This document shows, piece after piece, positions 1-8,866 of a stretch of DNA of 64,000 bases. A program made the translations under genes and the position numbers. Location: NCBI RefSeq assembly GCF_007752535.1, contig NZ_CP036431.1, positions 1 through 64,000 on the forward strand. Reading direction: 5' to 3'. Source of the DNA: Tautonia plasticadhaerens. GTDB taxonomy: Bacteria; Planctomycetota; Planctomycetia; Isosphaerales; Isosphaeraceae. Under the pieces are notes generated by a model. It did not search any database, had not been told where the DNA came from, and worked only from the letters and a program-made list of their open reading frames with translations. Numbering within the stretch: the stretch's first letter is position 1; each line of letters opens with the position of its first letter.

Positions 1-1371
1 ATGAACATCGCCGAGTTCCCGATCACGCTCCTGGCCGATCGCGCCCCCAGGGGGCAGCGTCGGATTGAGTACGCCGACCGGATCTTCGACCCGGGCTCCG
101 GTCGGGAGATTGACCGGAGGCTGGTGATCAGCGCGCCGGAGGAATACGGCCTGCCCACGGCGATCGACGACGACGTGATCCTCGCCCTGATCCAGCTGAC
201 CCGTCGCCAGAACGGCTTCGCCAAGCCGGAGGTGTACTTCTCCCGGCTGCAGCTGATCGACCTGCTGGGCTGGCCCGACAAGGGGCGCAGCTACGACCGG
301 ATCGCCGCGTCGCTGGACCGCTGGGCCAGCACCTATCTCAAATATGAAAACGCGTGGTGGGACAACGAGGGGCGCTGCTGGACCAGCGGCGGCTTCCACA
401 TCATCGACAGCTACAAGCTCGGCGACGGCCGGGCCTCGGGGGGGAGGGGGTCGCGGTGCCGGGTGGTCTGGGGGCGGGAGTTCTTCAAGAGCTGCCAGGC
501 CGGCTACCTGAAGGGGCTCGACTACGACCTCTACATCCGGCTGACCAGCCACCCGGCCCGCCGGATGTACCGCTTCCTGGACAAGCGGTTCTACCACAAG
601 GCGGAGTGGGAGTTCGAGCTCAAGGACTTCGCCTTCGAGCACGTCGGCCTGAGCCGGACCTACCGCGACGCGGGCAAGATCAAGGAGAAGCTCCGCCGGG
701 GAATCGAGGAGCTGGAGGAGGTCGGGTTCCTCGTCCCCCTGCGTCCGGACGAGCGGTTCGTCAAGCAGGGGAGGCGCTGGGTGATCCGGATGACCCGGGC
801 CCAGGCCGAGCCGGCCGAGGAGCCTCCCCCGGGGGTCGGAGCCGACCCGATCGTCCGGGATCTGGTTGACCGGGGGGTCACCCCGGCCACCGCCGTCGAG
901 CTGGCCACGTCGCACCCGGCCGGGGCGATCGCCCGCCAGGTCGAGGCCTTCGACTGGCTCATCTCCCGGGAGGACCGCCGGGTCCGCCTGAGCCCGTCGG
1001 GCTACCTCGTCGAGGCGATCCGCAAGGACTTCGCCCTGCCCCGGGGGTTCGCCTCCAAGGCCGACCGCGAGGCGAGGCGTCGCGAGTCCGAGGACCTCTT
1101 CAGCCAGGGCCACCAGGATCGCCTCAGGGAGCGTGAGCGGGCCGCCCGGGGGAAAGCCGACCGGGAGGCCATCGATCGCTTCTGGGAGGCCCTGGGGCCT
1201 TCAGAGCGGTCCCAGGTCGATGACCAGGCTCTCGCCGTGGCCCCCCCGGAGGTCGTCGAGGCTTATCGGGGGATGACCCCGGCCTCGCTCAAGGCCGTCT
1301 TCTTCCGGGACACCGTCCGGGACCCGTTCATCCTCGGCCTGATCCGGGGGGATGCTCCGGCGGCGACGTAG
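1..1371 (+). CDS. repA: plasmid replication initiator protein RepA-like
   Basis: The 456-residue protein looks like the replication initiator protein A family found on plasmids of planctomycetes and proteobacteria. Such proteins bind the plasmid origin through winged-helix domains and recruit the host replisome. The first ~270 residues carry the conserved core (aromatic-rich stretch SYDRIAASLDRWASTYLKYE near residue 100, then RMYRFLDKRFYH and FELKDFAFEHVGLS). The C-terminal third is charged and likely helical. The ATG is base 1 of the window, so no upstream signal can be judged; this suggests the replicon was linearised at this gene. Its 3' end faces the epimerase gene. Family assignment is from recognition of the pattern, not a search. 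Confidence 0.85.
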   Translation: MNIAEFPITLLADRAPRGQRRIEYADRIFDPGSGREIDRRLVISAPEEYGLPTAIDDDVILALIQLTRRQNGFAKPEVYFSRLQLIDLLGWPDKGRSYDRIAASLDRWASTYLKYENAWWDNEGRCWTSGGFHIIDSYKLGDGRASGGRGSRCRVVWGREFFKSCQAGYLKGLDYDLYIRLTSHPARRMYRFLDKRFYHKAEWEFELKDFAFEHVGLSRTYRDAGKIKEKLRRGIEELEEVGFLVPLRPDERFVKQGRRWVIRMTRAQAEPAEEPPPGVGADPIVRDLVDRGVTPATAVELATSHPAGAIARQVEAFDWLISREDRRVRLSPSGYLVEAIRKDFALPRGFASKADREARRRESEDLFSQGHQDRLRERERAARGKADREAIDRFWEALGPSERSQVDDQALAVAPPEVVEAYRGMTPASLKAVFFRDTVRDPFILGLIRGDAPAAT

Positions 1372-1427
1372 GGCCGGAGGGGACTGACCGGATCACCCCT
1401 TCTGCCCTGCCCCGGCGGCCCCTGGGA

Positions 1428-2396
1428 TCAGCCGACGCCGACGCCGCCCGAGGTCATCCAGCCGACGGTGTGTCGGAGACCCTCCTCGAAGTCGACGACC
1501 GGCTCGAAGTCGAGGTCGGCTCGGATGGCGGACAGGTCGGCCTGGGAGTCCCGGACGTCGCCCGCTCGGGGGGGGCCGAACTCGGGATCGAGGGTCGTGC
1601 CGAGCGCGGCGTTGATCGCCTCGACGAGCTGGCGGAGGCTGATCCTCCGGCCGGTGCCGACGTTGAAGACGGCGCCCCCGAGGGGGCGGTCGGCGTGCAG
1701 GGCGAGCAGGTTGGCCCGGACGATGTTGGCGACGAAGGTGAAGTCCCGGGTCTGCTCGCCGTCGCCGAGGATCGTCGGGCGGCGGCCCTCGGCCATCGCC
1801 CGGACGAACAGCGAGATGACGCCGCTGTAGGGGCTGGAGGGGTCCTGCCTCGGGCCGAAGACGTTGAAGTAGCGGAGGCTGACGGCGTCGAGGCCCATCG
1901 TCTGGGCGTAGACGGTCACGTAGTGCTCGCCGGCGAGCTTGCCGGCGGCATACGGGCTGAGCGGCCGGGGGAGCATCCCTTCGTGCTTGGGCAGGGTCTC
2001 GGTGTCGCCGTAGGCGCTGCTGGAGGCGGCGAAGACGACCCGGCGGACGGTGCCGGACTGGCGGGCCGCCTCCAGGACGTTGAGGGTGGCCGTCGGCCCG
2101 CTGGCGTGGGAGGCCAGGGGCTCCCGGACGGATCTCGGGACGCTCGGGATGGCGGCCTGGTGCAGGACCCCCTCGGCCCCCTCGACGGCCCCCCGGCAGG
2201 TCTCGAAGTCGGCGAGATCCCCCTCGACCCATTCGTAGGCATTGCCGAGGTGGTCGAGGTTGGCCCGGTGCCCGGTAGCGAGGTTGTCGACCACCCGGAC
2301 GCGGTGGCCGTCGGCCAGCAGGGCCTCGACCAGGTGGGAGCCGATGAACCCGGCCCCCCCCGTCACCACGACCAGCCCCTTGGGATGCGTCGTCAT
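1428..2396 (-). CDS. NAD-dependent epimerase/dehydratase (UDP-sugar 4-epimerase type)
   Basis: A 322-residue extended short-chain dehydrogenase/reductase. The Rossmann NAD-binding motif GGAGFIGSH sits at residues 13-21, the SSSAYGD serine motif near 125, and the catalytic YAAGK with Tyr149 and Lys153. RYFNVFGPRQDP and the C-terminal substrate-domain pattern match UDP-glucose/UDP-GlcNAc 4-epimerase-like enzymes that interconvert nucleotide sugars in the cytosol. Length is normal. It lies alone between repA (convergent) and the palindrome cluster, far from the EPS locus that would use its product. The exact sugar substrate cannot be told. A second, distinct epimerase is at 49997. Confidence 0.88.
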   Translation of the reverse strand: MTTHPKGLVVVTGGAGFIGSHLVEALLADGHRVRVVDNLATGHRANLDHLGNAYEWVEGDLADFETCRGAVEGAEGVLHQAAIPSVPRSVREPLASHASGPTATLNVLEAARQSGTVRRVVFAASSSAYGDTETLPKHEGMLPRPLSPYAAGKLAGEHYVTVYAQTMGLDAVSLRYFNVFGPRQDPSSPYSGVISLFVRAMAEGRRPTILGDGEQTRDFTFVANIVRANLLALHADRPLGGAVFNVGTGRRISLRQLVEAINAALGTTLDPEFGPPRAGDVRDSQADLSAIRADLDFEPVVDFEEGLRHTVGWMTSGGVGVG

Positions 2397-2666
2397 CGCG
2401 TCAGCTCATCGGTCTCGAAGGATCGGCCAGCGGCCCGTCGCCGGAGGCCCCGGCATTATCGGCCAGCGGGGGAGCGGACCGCACCCCCCTGCCCTGCCAC
2501 CCCCAGGGGTCGGAGGTGACCCCGAGGCAAGGAACGCCCGGGACGGCCGGGCGTGACCCTCGGCCCTGCCCCTCCGGAACGGGCCGAAACCTCGCCGAGG
2601 TGCCCTCCGACCCCCACACGATCGGGGGTGCCGGGAAGGCCTGCGGAGGGCCGCCTCGGTGCTGGT

Positions 2667-3805
2667 GATCACCCGGTGATCACCCGGTGATCGCGCCCCC
2701 GATCCGGTCCCGGTCGGGGCGATCGGCGGTCCCGGAGGGCTCTCGAAGGGGAGGCCCCGGGGACGCCCTCCCGATGGCCTCGTCCCGAGGTGCCGGGGAT
2801 CGAGGACCGTGCCCCGCAGGAGAAGCCGTCCGGGAGCCTCCCCGTCGGCGACGGGGGCGATGTTCCCCTCCGGTTCGCGGCCGATCGCCGAGGGGGTGAT
2901 CACCCGGTGATCGGGGGGAGCGCACCGGGGCGCGGCGGGTCCCGATCACCGGCCGGGCATGGCCCCCGGGAGGCAGGGGCCGGAGGATCAACGACGCCCG
3001 ATCACCGATACTCCCGGGAGGACAAAACGGGCCTCCGGTTCGGGGTGATCACCCGGTGATCGGCCGGGGCGGCCGAGGTCCTGGAGACGGGGTGATCACC
3101 CGGTGATCGGGCCCCATGGACGGTCCAGGTCGAGGGGCGACGAGATCGGCCGATTGCCGACGGCCCCGGGGTGATGAGGCCGCCCCTGACCTGGCGTGAT
3201 CACCCGGTGATCACCGTCCCGGGGGCCCGCCGAATACTGGACGACGTTCCGCCCGAGGTCGTTTGTCGTCCGGCAGATCGGCGGCGGCGATCCCGAGTTG
3301 GTCGCCGGCGATCGAGGAGGCCCCCGACCCCGGGCGAAGGTGGGCTGGTCGGGCACGAATCGGGGGAGGACCGGCAGCCCCGGCCGCCGGGCGATCGCCC
3401 CGGAGGAGGCCCCGAGCTGGCGTCCCAAGGGTGGCGTGATCGCCGGGTGATCGGCGGCTGGCTGAAGACCCCCGGGAGGGGGTGGTGATGCCGCTCGCCG
3501 GGGGGGTGATCACCCGGTGATCACCGTCCCGATCCGTCGTCGGTGCCCATCTCCCGGCGGCGCGATCACCGGGTGATCGGGGCGTCTGGCCGTCGCCCTG
3601 GCGCACCAGGTCGGGGCGTCGAGCCCACGCCCTTGCCGGCCGTCCCGGTGCGGTCGGGGAGGGCGTCGACGATGCGCCGATCACCGGGTGATCGGCGGCG
3701 GGTGGTCTTGCCGTCGGGGCGTCCCGGGGGGATCCATCGCGTCCCCCGGACGGCGATCGGCCCGGGGGCCGGGTCGGGAGGAGGGCGCGGTGATCACGGG
3801 TGATC
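2667..3805. repeat. cluster of 15-bp GATCACC-N-GGTGATC palindromes (putative parS/centromere or Rep-binding sites)
   Basis: Sites with central C: 2667-2681, 2678-2692 (sharing one GATC), 2898-2912, 3047-3061, 3094-3108, 3198-3212, 3508-3522. Sites with central G, i.e. inverted: 3564-3578 and 3679-3693. Variants: 3438-3452 (GATCGCCGGGTGATC) and 3792-3805 (one base shorter). Half sites occur at 2944 and 2998. Seven-base arms are perfect palindromes and the two GATC boxes lie 11 bp apart, about one helical turn. Spacing between sites is irregular (47-240 bp), unlike phased iterons. The last copy lies about 80 bp before parA, so the cluster likely serves ParB binding and/or parAB autoregulation; binding by RepA is the alternative. 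No gene is credible in 2397-3885. Confidence 0.8.
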
Positions 3806-3885
3806 GCGCCGGGGCGGAAGGGTTCAGGGGGGGCGAGGCGTCGTCCGATACCAGGCCAGGGAACCGAGGCAGGGAGGGACGCGCG

Positions 3886-4716
3886 ATGGCCGTGGTGGCG
3901 ATGGTGAACCAGAAGGGGGGCGTGGGCAAGTCGAGCACCACGATGCACCTGGGGGGGCCCTGTCGAGGAGGGGGCTCCGGGTGCTCCTGGTGGACAACGA
4001 CGCCCAGGCGAGCCTGACCAAGGGGCTGCTCGGCGACGAGGAGGCGAGGGGGCTCGACCCGGCCACCACCGTCTACGCCCTCTACGCCGGGATCCCGACG
4101 CCGGCGGAATTGCTCGTCCGGCCGACGGCCTTCGACGGGCTGGCCCTGCTGGCCGGGTCCCCGGCGTCGATCAGCTTCAACGTGCCGGACCCGCACCGGA
4201 TCGACCCGAGGGACCAGGCGGTGCTCCGGGACGCGCTCCGGCCGATGGCCGAGGGTTCGACCTGACGCTGATCGACTGCTGCCCGAACCTCCAGCGGGCG
4301 ACCTGGTCGGCCCTGCTGGCGGCCGACTCGGCCCTGATCCCGACCATGCCCGAGCTGTTCGGGGCGCAGGGGCTGGCGGAGGTCCGGGACTGGGTGACGC
4401 TGTCGAGCAGACCTGGGGCCGGCCGCTGCCGATCCTCGGGGTGCTGGTGACGATGTTCAACGGCCGGAGGGCGATGCACCGGACGTTCGTCGAGCTGCTG
4501 GCCGGCGGCTGCCCGGAGCTGCTCTCGGGCACCGTCCCGGAGTCGGCCGACTTCCCGGAGGCGATCGCCGCCGGCCGGCCGATCCACTATCACAAGCCCC
4601 GGGGCGCGGCCGCCCGGGCGATGGACGGCGTCGCCGACGAATTGCTCGATCGCCTGGCCGCGCTCGGCCTGCTCCCGGCGTCGGGGATCTCGGGAAGGAG
4701 GCGGCCTGACCCATGA
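3886..4716 (+). pseudogene. parA: ParA-type partition ATPase, reading frame broken by three single-base indels
   Basis: Concatenating three frames gives a full ParA/MinD-like Walker ATPase that drives plasmid segregation. Frame 1 from 3886 (good SD AGGGAGGG) encodes NQKGGVGKSSTT, the deviant Walker A with the signature lysine. After a base loss in a run of seven G at about 3951-3957 the protein continues as LLVDNDAQASLT (Walker A'). A second loss near 4256 shifts to DLTLIDCCPN (Walker B). A third loss near 4401 shifts to the C-terminal part that ends at 4716, overlapping parB by ATGA. No frame alone makes a working ATPase. The three changes look like single-base deletions, compatible with sequencing error in GC-rich DNA or real decay; I cannot separate the two. 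Confidence 0.75.
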
Positions 4717-5776
4717 GCACCCCCAGCGACAAGGCCCGCGAGCGGACCCTCTCGAAGTACGGCGACGCGATGCGGTCGAGCCTCGGGTTCAACCGGACCC
4801 CGGGCACCCGCTCGGCATGGCGCCGCCGAATGGGAGCGTCGGGGCGAGGATGGCCGGCGTGGTCAACGACCGGGAGGCGGCGGTCATCGAGGTGGCCCGG
4901 ATCGCCCCCGACCCGGAGCAGCCCCGCCGGGGAGTTCGACGAGGAGGCGATCGGCCGGCTGGCCGAGTCCCTCCGGGCCCGGGGCCAGCTCCAGAACGTC
5001 GTCGTCTTCTGGTCCGAGGACCTCGGGTCGTACGTGCTCGTCTCCGGGGAGCGGAGGTGCGGCCGCCCGCAAGGCCGGGCTGGCGACCCTGCGGTGCAAG
5101 GTCCTCGACCGGCGCCCCGACGACGCCGACCGGCTGGCGATCCAGCTCATCGAGAACTGCGTCCGGGAGGACCTCCGGCCGGTCGAGCAGGCCGCCGCCT
5201 TCCGGTCCCTGATGGAGGGCAACGGATGGAGCACCCGGCAGCTGGCCGAGGCCCTGAACATGGCCCAGGCGACGGTGGTCTACGCCCTCGGCCTGCTCGA
5301 CCTGCCGGAGGCGCTCCGGGCCCGGGTCGACCGGGGGGAACTCGCCCCCCGGACCGCCTACGAGATCGGCCGGCTCGATCGCCCCGAGGACCAGGAGGCC
5401 CTGGCCGATCGGGTCGCCTCCGAGGGGCTCACCCGGGACGACGTCGTCGCCGAGGTCCGGGCCTCCTCCCAACCCCCGGGCGACGCCGGAGAGAAGGAGG
5501 CGGGGGCATCGGCAAGGGCCGGTCGAAGGGCAGGGGGGGGGCCTCCCGGGGTCGAAGGGCAAGGCGGGCCCCCGCCTGCCGACCTCGAAGGTGTTCCGGA
5601 TCCCCGGCGGCCGGCTGACCGTCGAGCGGTCGAAGGGGCTCGACGCCGAGTCCTACCGCGCCGCCGCCCTCCTGCTGCTGGAGCAGGCCGACCGCCTCGA
5701 TCCCCCGGCCGACTCACCCTCCTCCCCGGCCGTCGACGACGCCGATCCCGGGGCCGACCCCGGCCTGGCGGCCTGA
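4713..5776 (+). pseudogene. parB: ParB-type centromere-binding protein, frame broken about four times
   Basis: Pieces in three frames line up as one ParB. They are an N-terminal stretch from ATG 4713, then VNDREAAVIEVARIAPDPEQ (from about 4864), then the ParB/Srx-like GQLQNVVVFW...YVLVSGERR box. Next comes LATLRCKVLD...IQLIENCVREDL and the helix-turn-helix STRQLAEALNMAQATVVYAL, followed by a C-terminal dimerisation-like tail ending at 5776. Apparent indels lie near 4810, 4930, 5062 and 5530 (a run of G). ParB binds parS palindromes and loads a nucleoprotein complex that ParA pulls apart, so the GATC palindromes upstream and at 6326 are its natural candidate sites. Overlap with parA shows one operon. 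Whether it is dead or mis-sequenced is open. Confidence 0.75.
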
Positions 5777-5858
5777 TCGGGGGGACTGCCCCCCGGTCGA
5801 CCCGATCGGCCTCCCCATCGCCCCCCTCCCGACCGGAGATCCGCCGGTCGGGAGGGGA

Positions 5859-6147
5859 TCGGTGCGCTCCCGGTGCATCCCCAGGATTCTCCGCAACGCG
5901 TTTCGAGGCAACGAATTGCCGGAGGACAAATGGGTTCGCTCGGTCGCAAGCGCACCGACGGGCCGACGCCCCTCCCGATCGGCCCTCGGCGGCCCCGATC
6001 CGCCTGCCGGTCGCTTCCCGGGGCGAGGTCGTCCCGATCGGGTCCTTGCCGACGGGACGGGGTCGGTGCGCCCAAGGTGCGCCCCCGAGATTCTCCGCAA
6101 CACCCGTCCAGATGGCGGTTTGCCGAATTGCAAATGGGTTCGCTCGG
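5859..6147. repeat. pair of 85-bp diverged direct repeats
   Basis: Copies at 5859-5943 and 6063-6147, 204 bp apart and of equal length. Conserved blocks: TCGGTGCG at the start, ATTCTCCGCAAC in the middle, and CAAATGGGTTCGCTCGG at the end; the rest has drifted. They lie in the non-coding stretch between parB and the DUF4058 remnant (5777-6534). I see no gene in that stretch, and the function of the repeats is unknown. Confidence 0.7.
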
Positions 6148-6319
6148 CGCGGCGCACCGGGGCGGAGTCCCCCGCTCCCCGATCGGCCGGGGAGGGGCCG
6201 ATGTGCCTCGGCTCGGCGGCGACGGTTCGGGGGAGGCGGTGCGGGTCCACGGGGGCGTCCTCGGTTCGGGGGCTCGCCGTCGAGGGCCGGGGCTCGACGG
6301 CCGCCGGGGAGCCATTCCT

Positions 6320-6346
6320 CCGCGCGATCACCGGGTGATCGCGCGG
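6320..6346. repeat. solitary extended palindrome, 27 bp, containing the parS-like core
   Basis: The core 6326-6340 is the central-G form of the 15-bp site. Here the symmetry continues six bases further on each side (CCGCGC / GCGCGG), making 13-base perfect arms around one G. It sits beyond parB, 2.5 kb from the main cluster. It could be a high-affinity ParB site, an operator or a hairpin. Confidence 0.75.
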
Positions 6347-6534
6347 CGGTGAGGCCTCACCGGCGAGGGGAAATCCCTCGACGATAAGATCGAGGAAATG
6401 GCCGTCGGCAGTCACTCGGGGGCGAGGATTTTCGCCCAGAGTGCTGGAGGGCCGAATCGAGGGTGCGGTCGAGCGTCCCCCCCGGGGACGGCTCGTCCCG
6501 ACTCGGTTAGGATGAGGAAGAGGAGGTGCCTGCC

Positions 6535-7271
6535 ATGCCGCTGCGAGACCACTTCCGGCCGCCGCTCGACGACCTCATGCCCTGGGATGGGGTCCACGGT
6601 GGCTGGCCCATGAAAATCGTCGAATGGCTCGGGCGGAGGCTGCCTCGGGGTTCGTCGCGGCGCCCCACGTCCACCTGGGGTCGTCGATCGAGGTCGACGT
6701 GGGGACCTTCGAGCGGGCCGAGGAAGGGCCCCCCGGCTGGCGATCCGACGTGGGGGAGGGCGGGGTGGCGACGGCCGTCTGGGCGCCGCCGAAGCCGACG
6801 CTCGGCGTGGCGACCGACCTGCCGGGGGCGGACGAATACGAGGTGCTCGTCCACGACACCCGGAGGGGGCGCCGGCTGGTGGCGGCGGTGGAACTCGTCA
6901 GCCCGTCGAACACGGACCGGCCCGAGCACCGCCGGGAGTTCGCGACGAAGTGCGAGGCGATGCTCCGGCAGGGGGTCTGCGTGGCGATCGTCGACGTGGT
7001 GACGACCCGGTCGGCCAACCTGTACGGCGAGCTGCTGTCGAGGCTCGGGATGGCCGACCCGTCGCTCGGCGACGAGCCGACGCCGACCTACGCCTCCTCC
7101 TGCCGGTGGTCCCGGGGCGGGGGCGAGCAGCGGCTGGAGGCCTGGGCGTACCCGATGGGGCCGGGCCTTCCCCTGCCGACCCTGCCGCTCTGGCTGGCCC
7201 CCGGGCTGGCGGTGCCGCTGGAGCTGGAGGGGAGCTACGAGGAGACCTGCCGGGTCCTCCGGATCCCGTAG
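6535..7271 (+). pseudogene. DUF4058 family protein, frameshifted copy
   Basis: Starts at ATG 6535 behind AGGAGG with MPLRDHFRPPLDDLMPWDGVHGGW, then loses one base near 6646. It continues in another frame as FVAAPHVHLGSSIEVDVGTF through VAAVELVSPSNTDRPEHRREF to ...GSYEETCRVLRIP at 7271. The reconstructed protein matches the intact paralogue at 14929-15672 along its whole length. DUF4058 proteins are very numerous in planctomycetes and have no known function. One base loss in a G run (CGGGG) may be real or a sequencing error. Confidence 0.75.
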
Positions 7272-7616
7272 CGGGCCCGAAGACCGGAAGGCCGGCACTC
7301 GATCCGAGTCGCGAGGGCGTCGGGCGAGGGCAAGAGCGGTGTCGGGGTCTCCCAGGAGCAGGGAGGAGACGGCGAGCAAGCGGAGGAAGTCGGGGGAGGG
7401 GAGAGGGCCATGCAGGCTCGGTCGGCGACCCGGGCGGCCCGGGGATCTCCGGAGCGGAGGGAGCGCAGGGAGGAGCGTCGGAGGCGATGGTAGGAGGCGG
7501 CGAAGGCCCGGAGCAGGCGGAGGTCGGACGGGCAGCGTCGGCAGGAGTCGGACCAGGGCTGCGAGGCCCGGCGGGTGGGGCAGCGGATGGTGTCGGGGGC
7601 CGGGGGGGAGGAGGCG
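7272..7616. other. 345-bp GC-rich spacer without recognisable gene
   Basis: Several open frames exist on both strands but all are proline/arginine-rich shadows typical of this base composition. No motif, SD-supported start or palindrome stands out. Confidence 0.5.
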
Positions 7617-8024
7617 TCACGGGGGTGGCGCTCCGGGTGGGGGCGCGTCCTCCAGCGACCAGATCAGCCGCTTGTTCAGGGCCCGAGCCATTTCCCGGAG
7701 GGTCCCCACCGTCGGGTTGGCCACCTCGCCCGTCTCCAGCTTCGACAGCGTTGACCGGTCGATCCCCGACCGCTCCGAGACGTCCGACAGGCGCAGCCCT
7801 TGACGTTCCCGCTCCGATCGCAGGATTGCCAGGGCGGCGGCCAGGTCCGGGTCGATGATCGCCGAGGGGGGGAACTCCTCTCGGATTCGTCGGATCACGT
7901 CCTGCTCCTCCTCGAAGCCCTCGAGAGTCGCCCGGTGAGCAGCATCCCGGGCGATCGCGGCCTCGGCAGCAGCGCGCTTCTCCGGAGGCAGGGCCTCCAG
8001 CTCGCGTCGAGTCCGGGGGTGCAT
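7617..8024 (-). CDS. XRE-family helix-turn-helix regulator
   Basis: A 135-residue protein starting at ATG 8024 (MHPRTRRELEALPP), chosen because GAGGAG lies about 10 nt upstream; ATG 8039 is possible. The N-terminal half is charged and helical. The C-terminal half is a classic XRE/Cro DNA-binding fold: LRSERERQGLRLSDVSER, SGIDRSTLSKLETG, PTVGTLREMARAL. Such proteins are often antitoxins or autorepressors. The reverse-strand sequence just upstream also encodes, in another frame, a short stretch RRIIYDLLETDPVIVLRPV resembling the end of a RelE/ParE-type toxin, so this may be the surviving half of a toxin-antitoxin pair (weak inference). It follows higBA in the same direction. Confidence 0.8.
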   Translation of the reverse strand: MHPRTRRELEALPPEKRAAAEAAIARDAAHRATLEGFEEEQDVIRRIREEFPPSAIIDPDLAAALAILRSERERQGLRLSDVSERSGIDRSTLSKLETGEVANPTVGTLREMARALNKRLIWSLEDAPPPGAPPP

Positions 8025-8155
8025 GGGCGGGCTCCTCATCGGGGCGTCGGCTCGCAGGCCGTGACGGGGCGGAGGACGATCACCGGGTCGGTCTCCAGGA
8101 GGTCGTAGATAATGCGACGAGGGCCGGCAAGCACCGCTCCGGGGGGGGCCGGCAT

Positions 8156-8479
8156 TCATTCGAGGTAGGAGATCAGGTCCTCGACCTCGGCGGCGAGCTG
8201 GGATTGGTTCAGGCCCCGGCTGTCCATGAGGAAGCGGTGGACCTCGGCGTCGGTCGCCGGCGGGATCGGATGCTCGGCGGCCTCGTACTTGTGGACCAGG
8301 TCGCTGAGGACGTCGAGGTAATCGAGCACCCCCGGGGCGATGTCTTCACGGATGACCAGCTCGTCGACCATGGCGATCGCCCGGTCGAGCTCGTCGTCCG
8401 ACCGGATCGGGCGGAGCGGGAGGCGACGGACCAGCTCGAAATACGGGTCTCGGTCGTGCGAGGTGGCGGCGGTCGCCAT
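8156..8479 (-). CDS. higA: HigA-like antitoxin, apparently shortened in the HTH domain
   Basis: 107 residues from ATG 8479. PYFELVRRLPLRPIRSDDELDRAIAMVDEL and the YLDVLSDLVHKYEAAEHPIP block are typical of the HigA antitoxin type that partners HigB and represses its own operon. The family normally continues through a full helix-turn-helix of ~30 more residues after LMDSRGLNQSQLAAEV; here the chain ends with EDLISYLE and a stop, so the DNA-binding helix pair looks cut or replaced. It lies 41 bp downstream of higB, the usual toxin-first order. Neutralisation could survive while repression is lost; this is inference. Confidence 0.75.
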   Translation of the reverse strand: MATAATSHDRDPYFELVRRLPLRPIRSDDELDRAIAMVDELVIREDIAPGVLDYLDVLSDLVHKYEAAEHPIPPATDAEVHRFLMDSRGLNQSQLAAEVEDLISYLE

Positions 8480-8520
8480 GATCGGCCCCTCCTGGCGGCC
8501 CGACGGTGCCGGGGATGGTC

Positions 8521-8814
8521 TCAGCAGCAGTCCGCCTTCCAGGCGCCTCGGTCGTACTGCTCGTGCGTCAGGACATGGAGGACGTAGAGCCTGCCCCACT
8601 GGAACAGGATCCTGGTGATCAATCGATACTTGTTGCCGCCGATGTTGAAGACGCCACACCGGCCGACCTGATCCGCGCTCTTGGAGCAGGTTGCCCTCAC
8701 TTCCGCGAAGCCTTGCCAGGTCGAACGGGAGGCGATCTTGTGGCAGCCGTACGACTCCTCGACGGATCCGACGAGGTCCCGGAGATCGGATGCGGATCCG
8801 AGCGACGAGGACAC
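8521..8814 (-). CDS. higB: HigB-type toxin (ribosome-dependent mRNA interferase)
   Basis: 97 residues from a GTG at 8814. The diagnostic core is intact: STWQGFAEVRATCSKSADQVGRCGVFNIGGNKYRLITRI followed by LYVLHVLTHEQYDRGAWKADCC. HigB toxins have a RelE-like fold and cut mRNA at the ribosome. The N-terminal ~25 residues (SSSLGSASDLRDLVGSVEESYG) do not resemble the usual start well, so the true start may be upstream or the first strand may have been altered by a frameshift. Paired with higA immediately downstream. Upstream lies the truncated VanZ-like gene on the other strand. Confidence 0.8.
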   Translation of the reverse strand: MSSSLGSASDLRDLVGSVEESYGCHKIASRSTWQGFAEVRATCSKSADQVGRCGVFNIGGNKYRLITRILFQWGRLYVLHVLTHEQYDRGAWKADCC

Positions 8815-8866
8815 CCGGGTATTGGGCCTCCGACGGTTCTCCTGGGCGCCGTCCGTCGATTACTAA

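Noticed and set aside
1468-2519. Plus-strand frames opposite the epimerase
   Set aside because: No motif, and the minus strand carries all epimerase signatures.
2667-3805. CRISPR array from the repeated GATC palindromes
   Set aside because: Repeats are only 15 bp, spacing varies from overlapping to 240 bp, and no cas gene is near.
2667-3805. Classic RepA iterons
   Set aside because: Iterons are directly repeated and phased; these are palindromes with irregular gaps and both orientations. Kept only as an alternative.
3886-4716. Programmed frameshifting in parA
   Set aside because: Three shifts in one gene with no slippery motif; single-base losses are a simpler explanation.
8089-8099. Another parS-like site (GATCACCGGGT)
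   Set aside because: Only one arm matches and it lies in a different context; likely chance.
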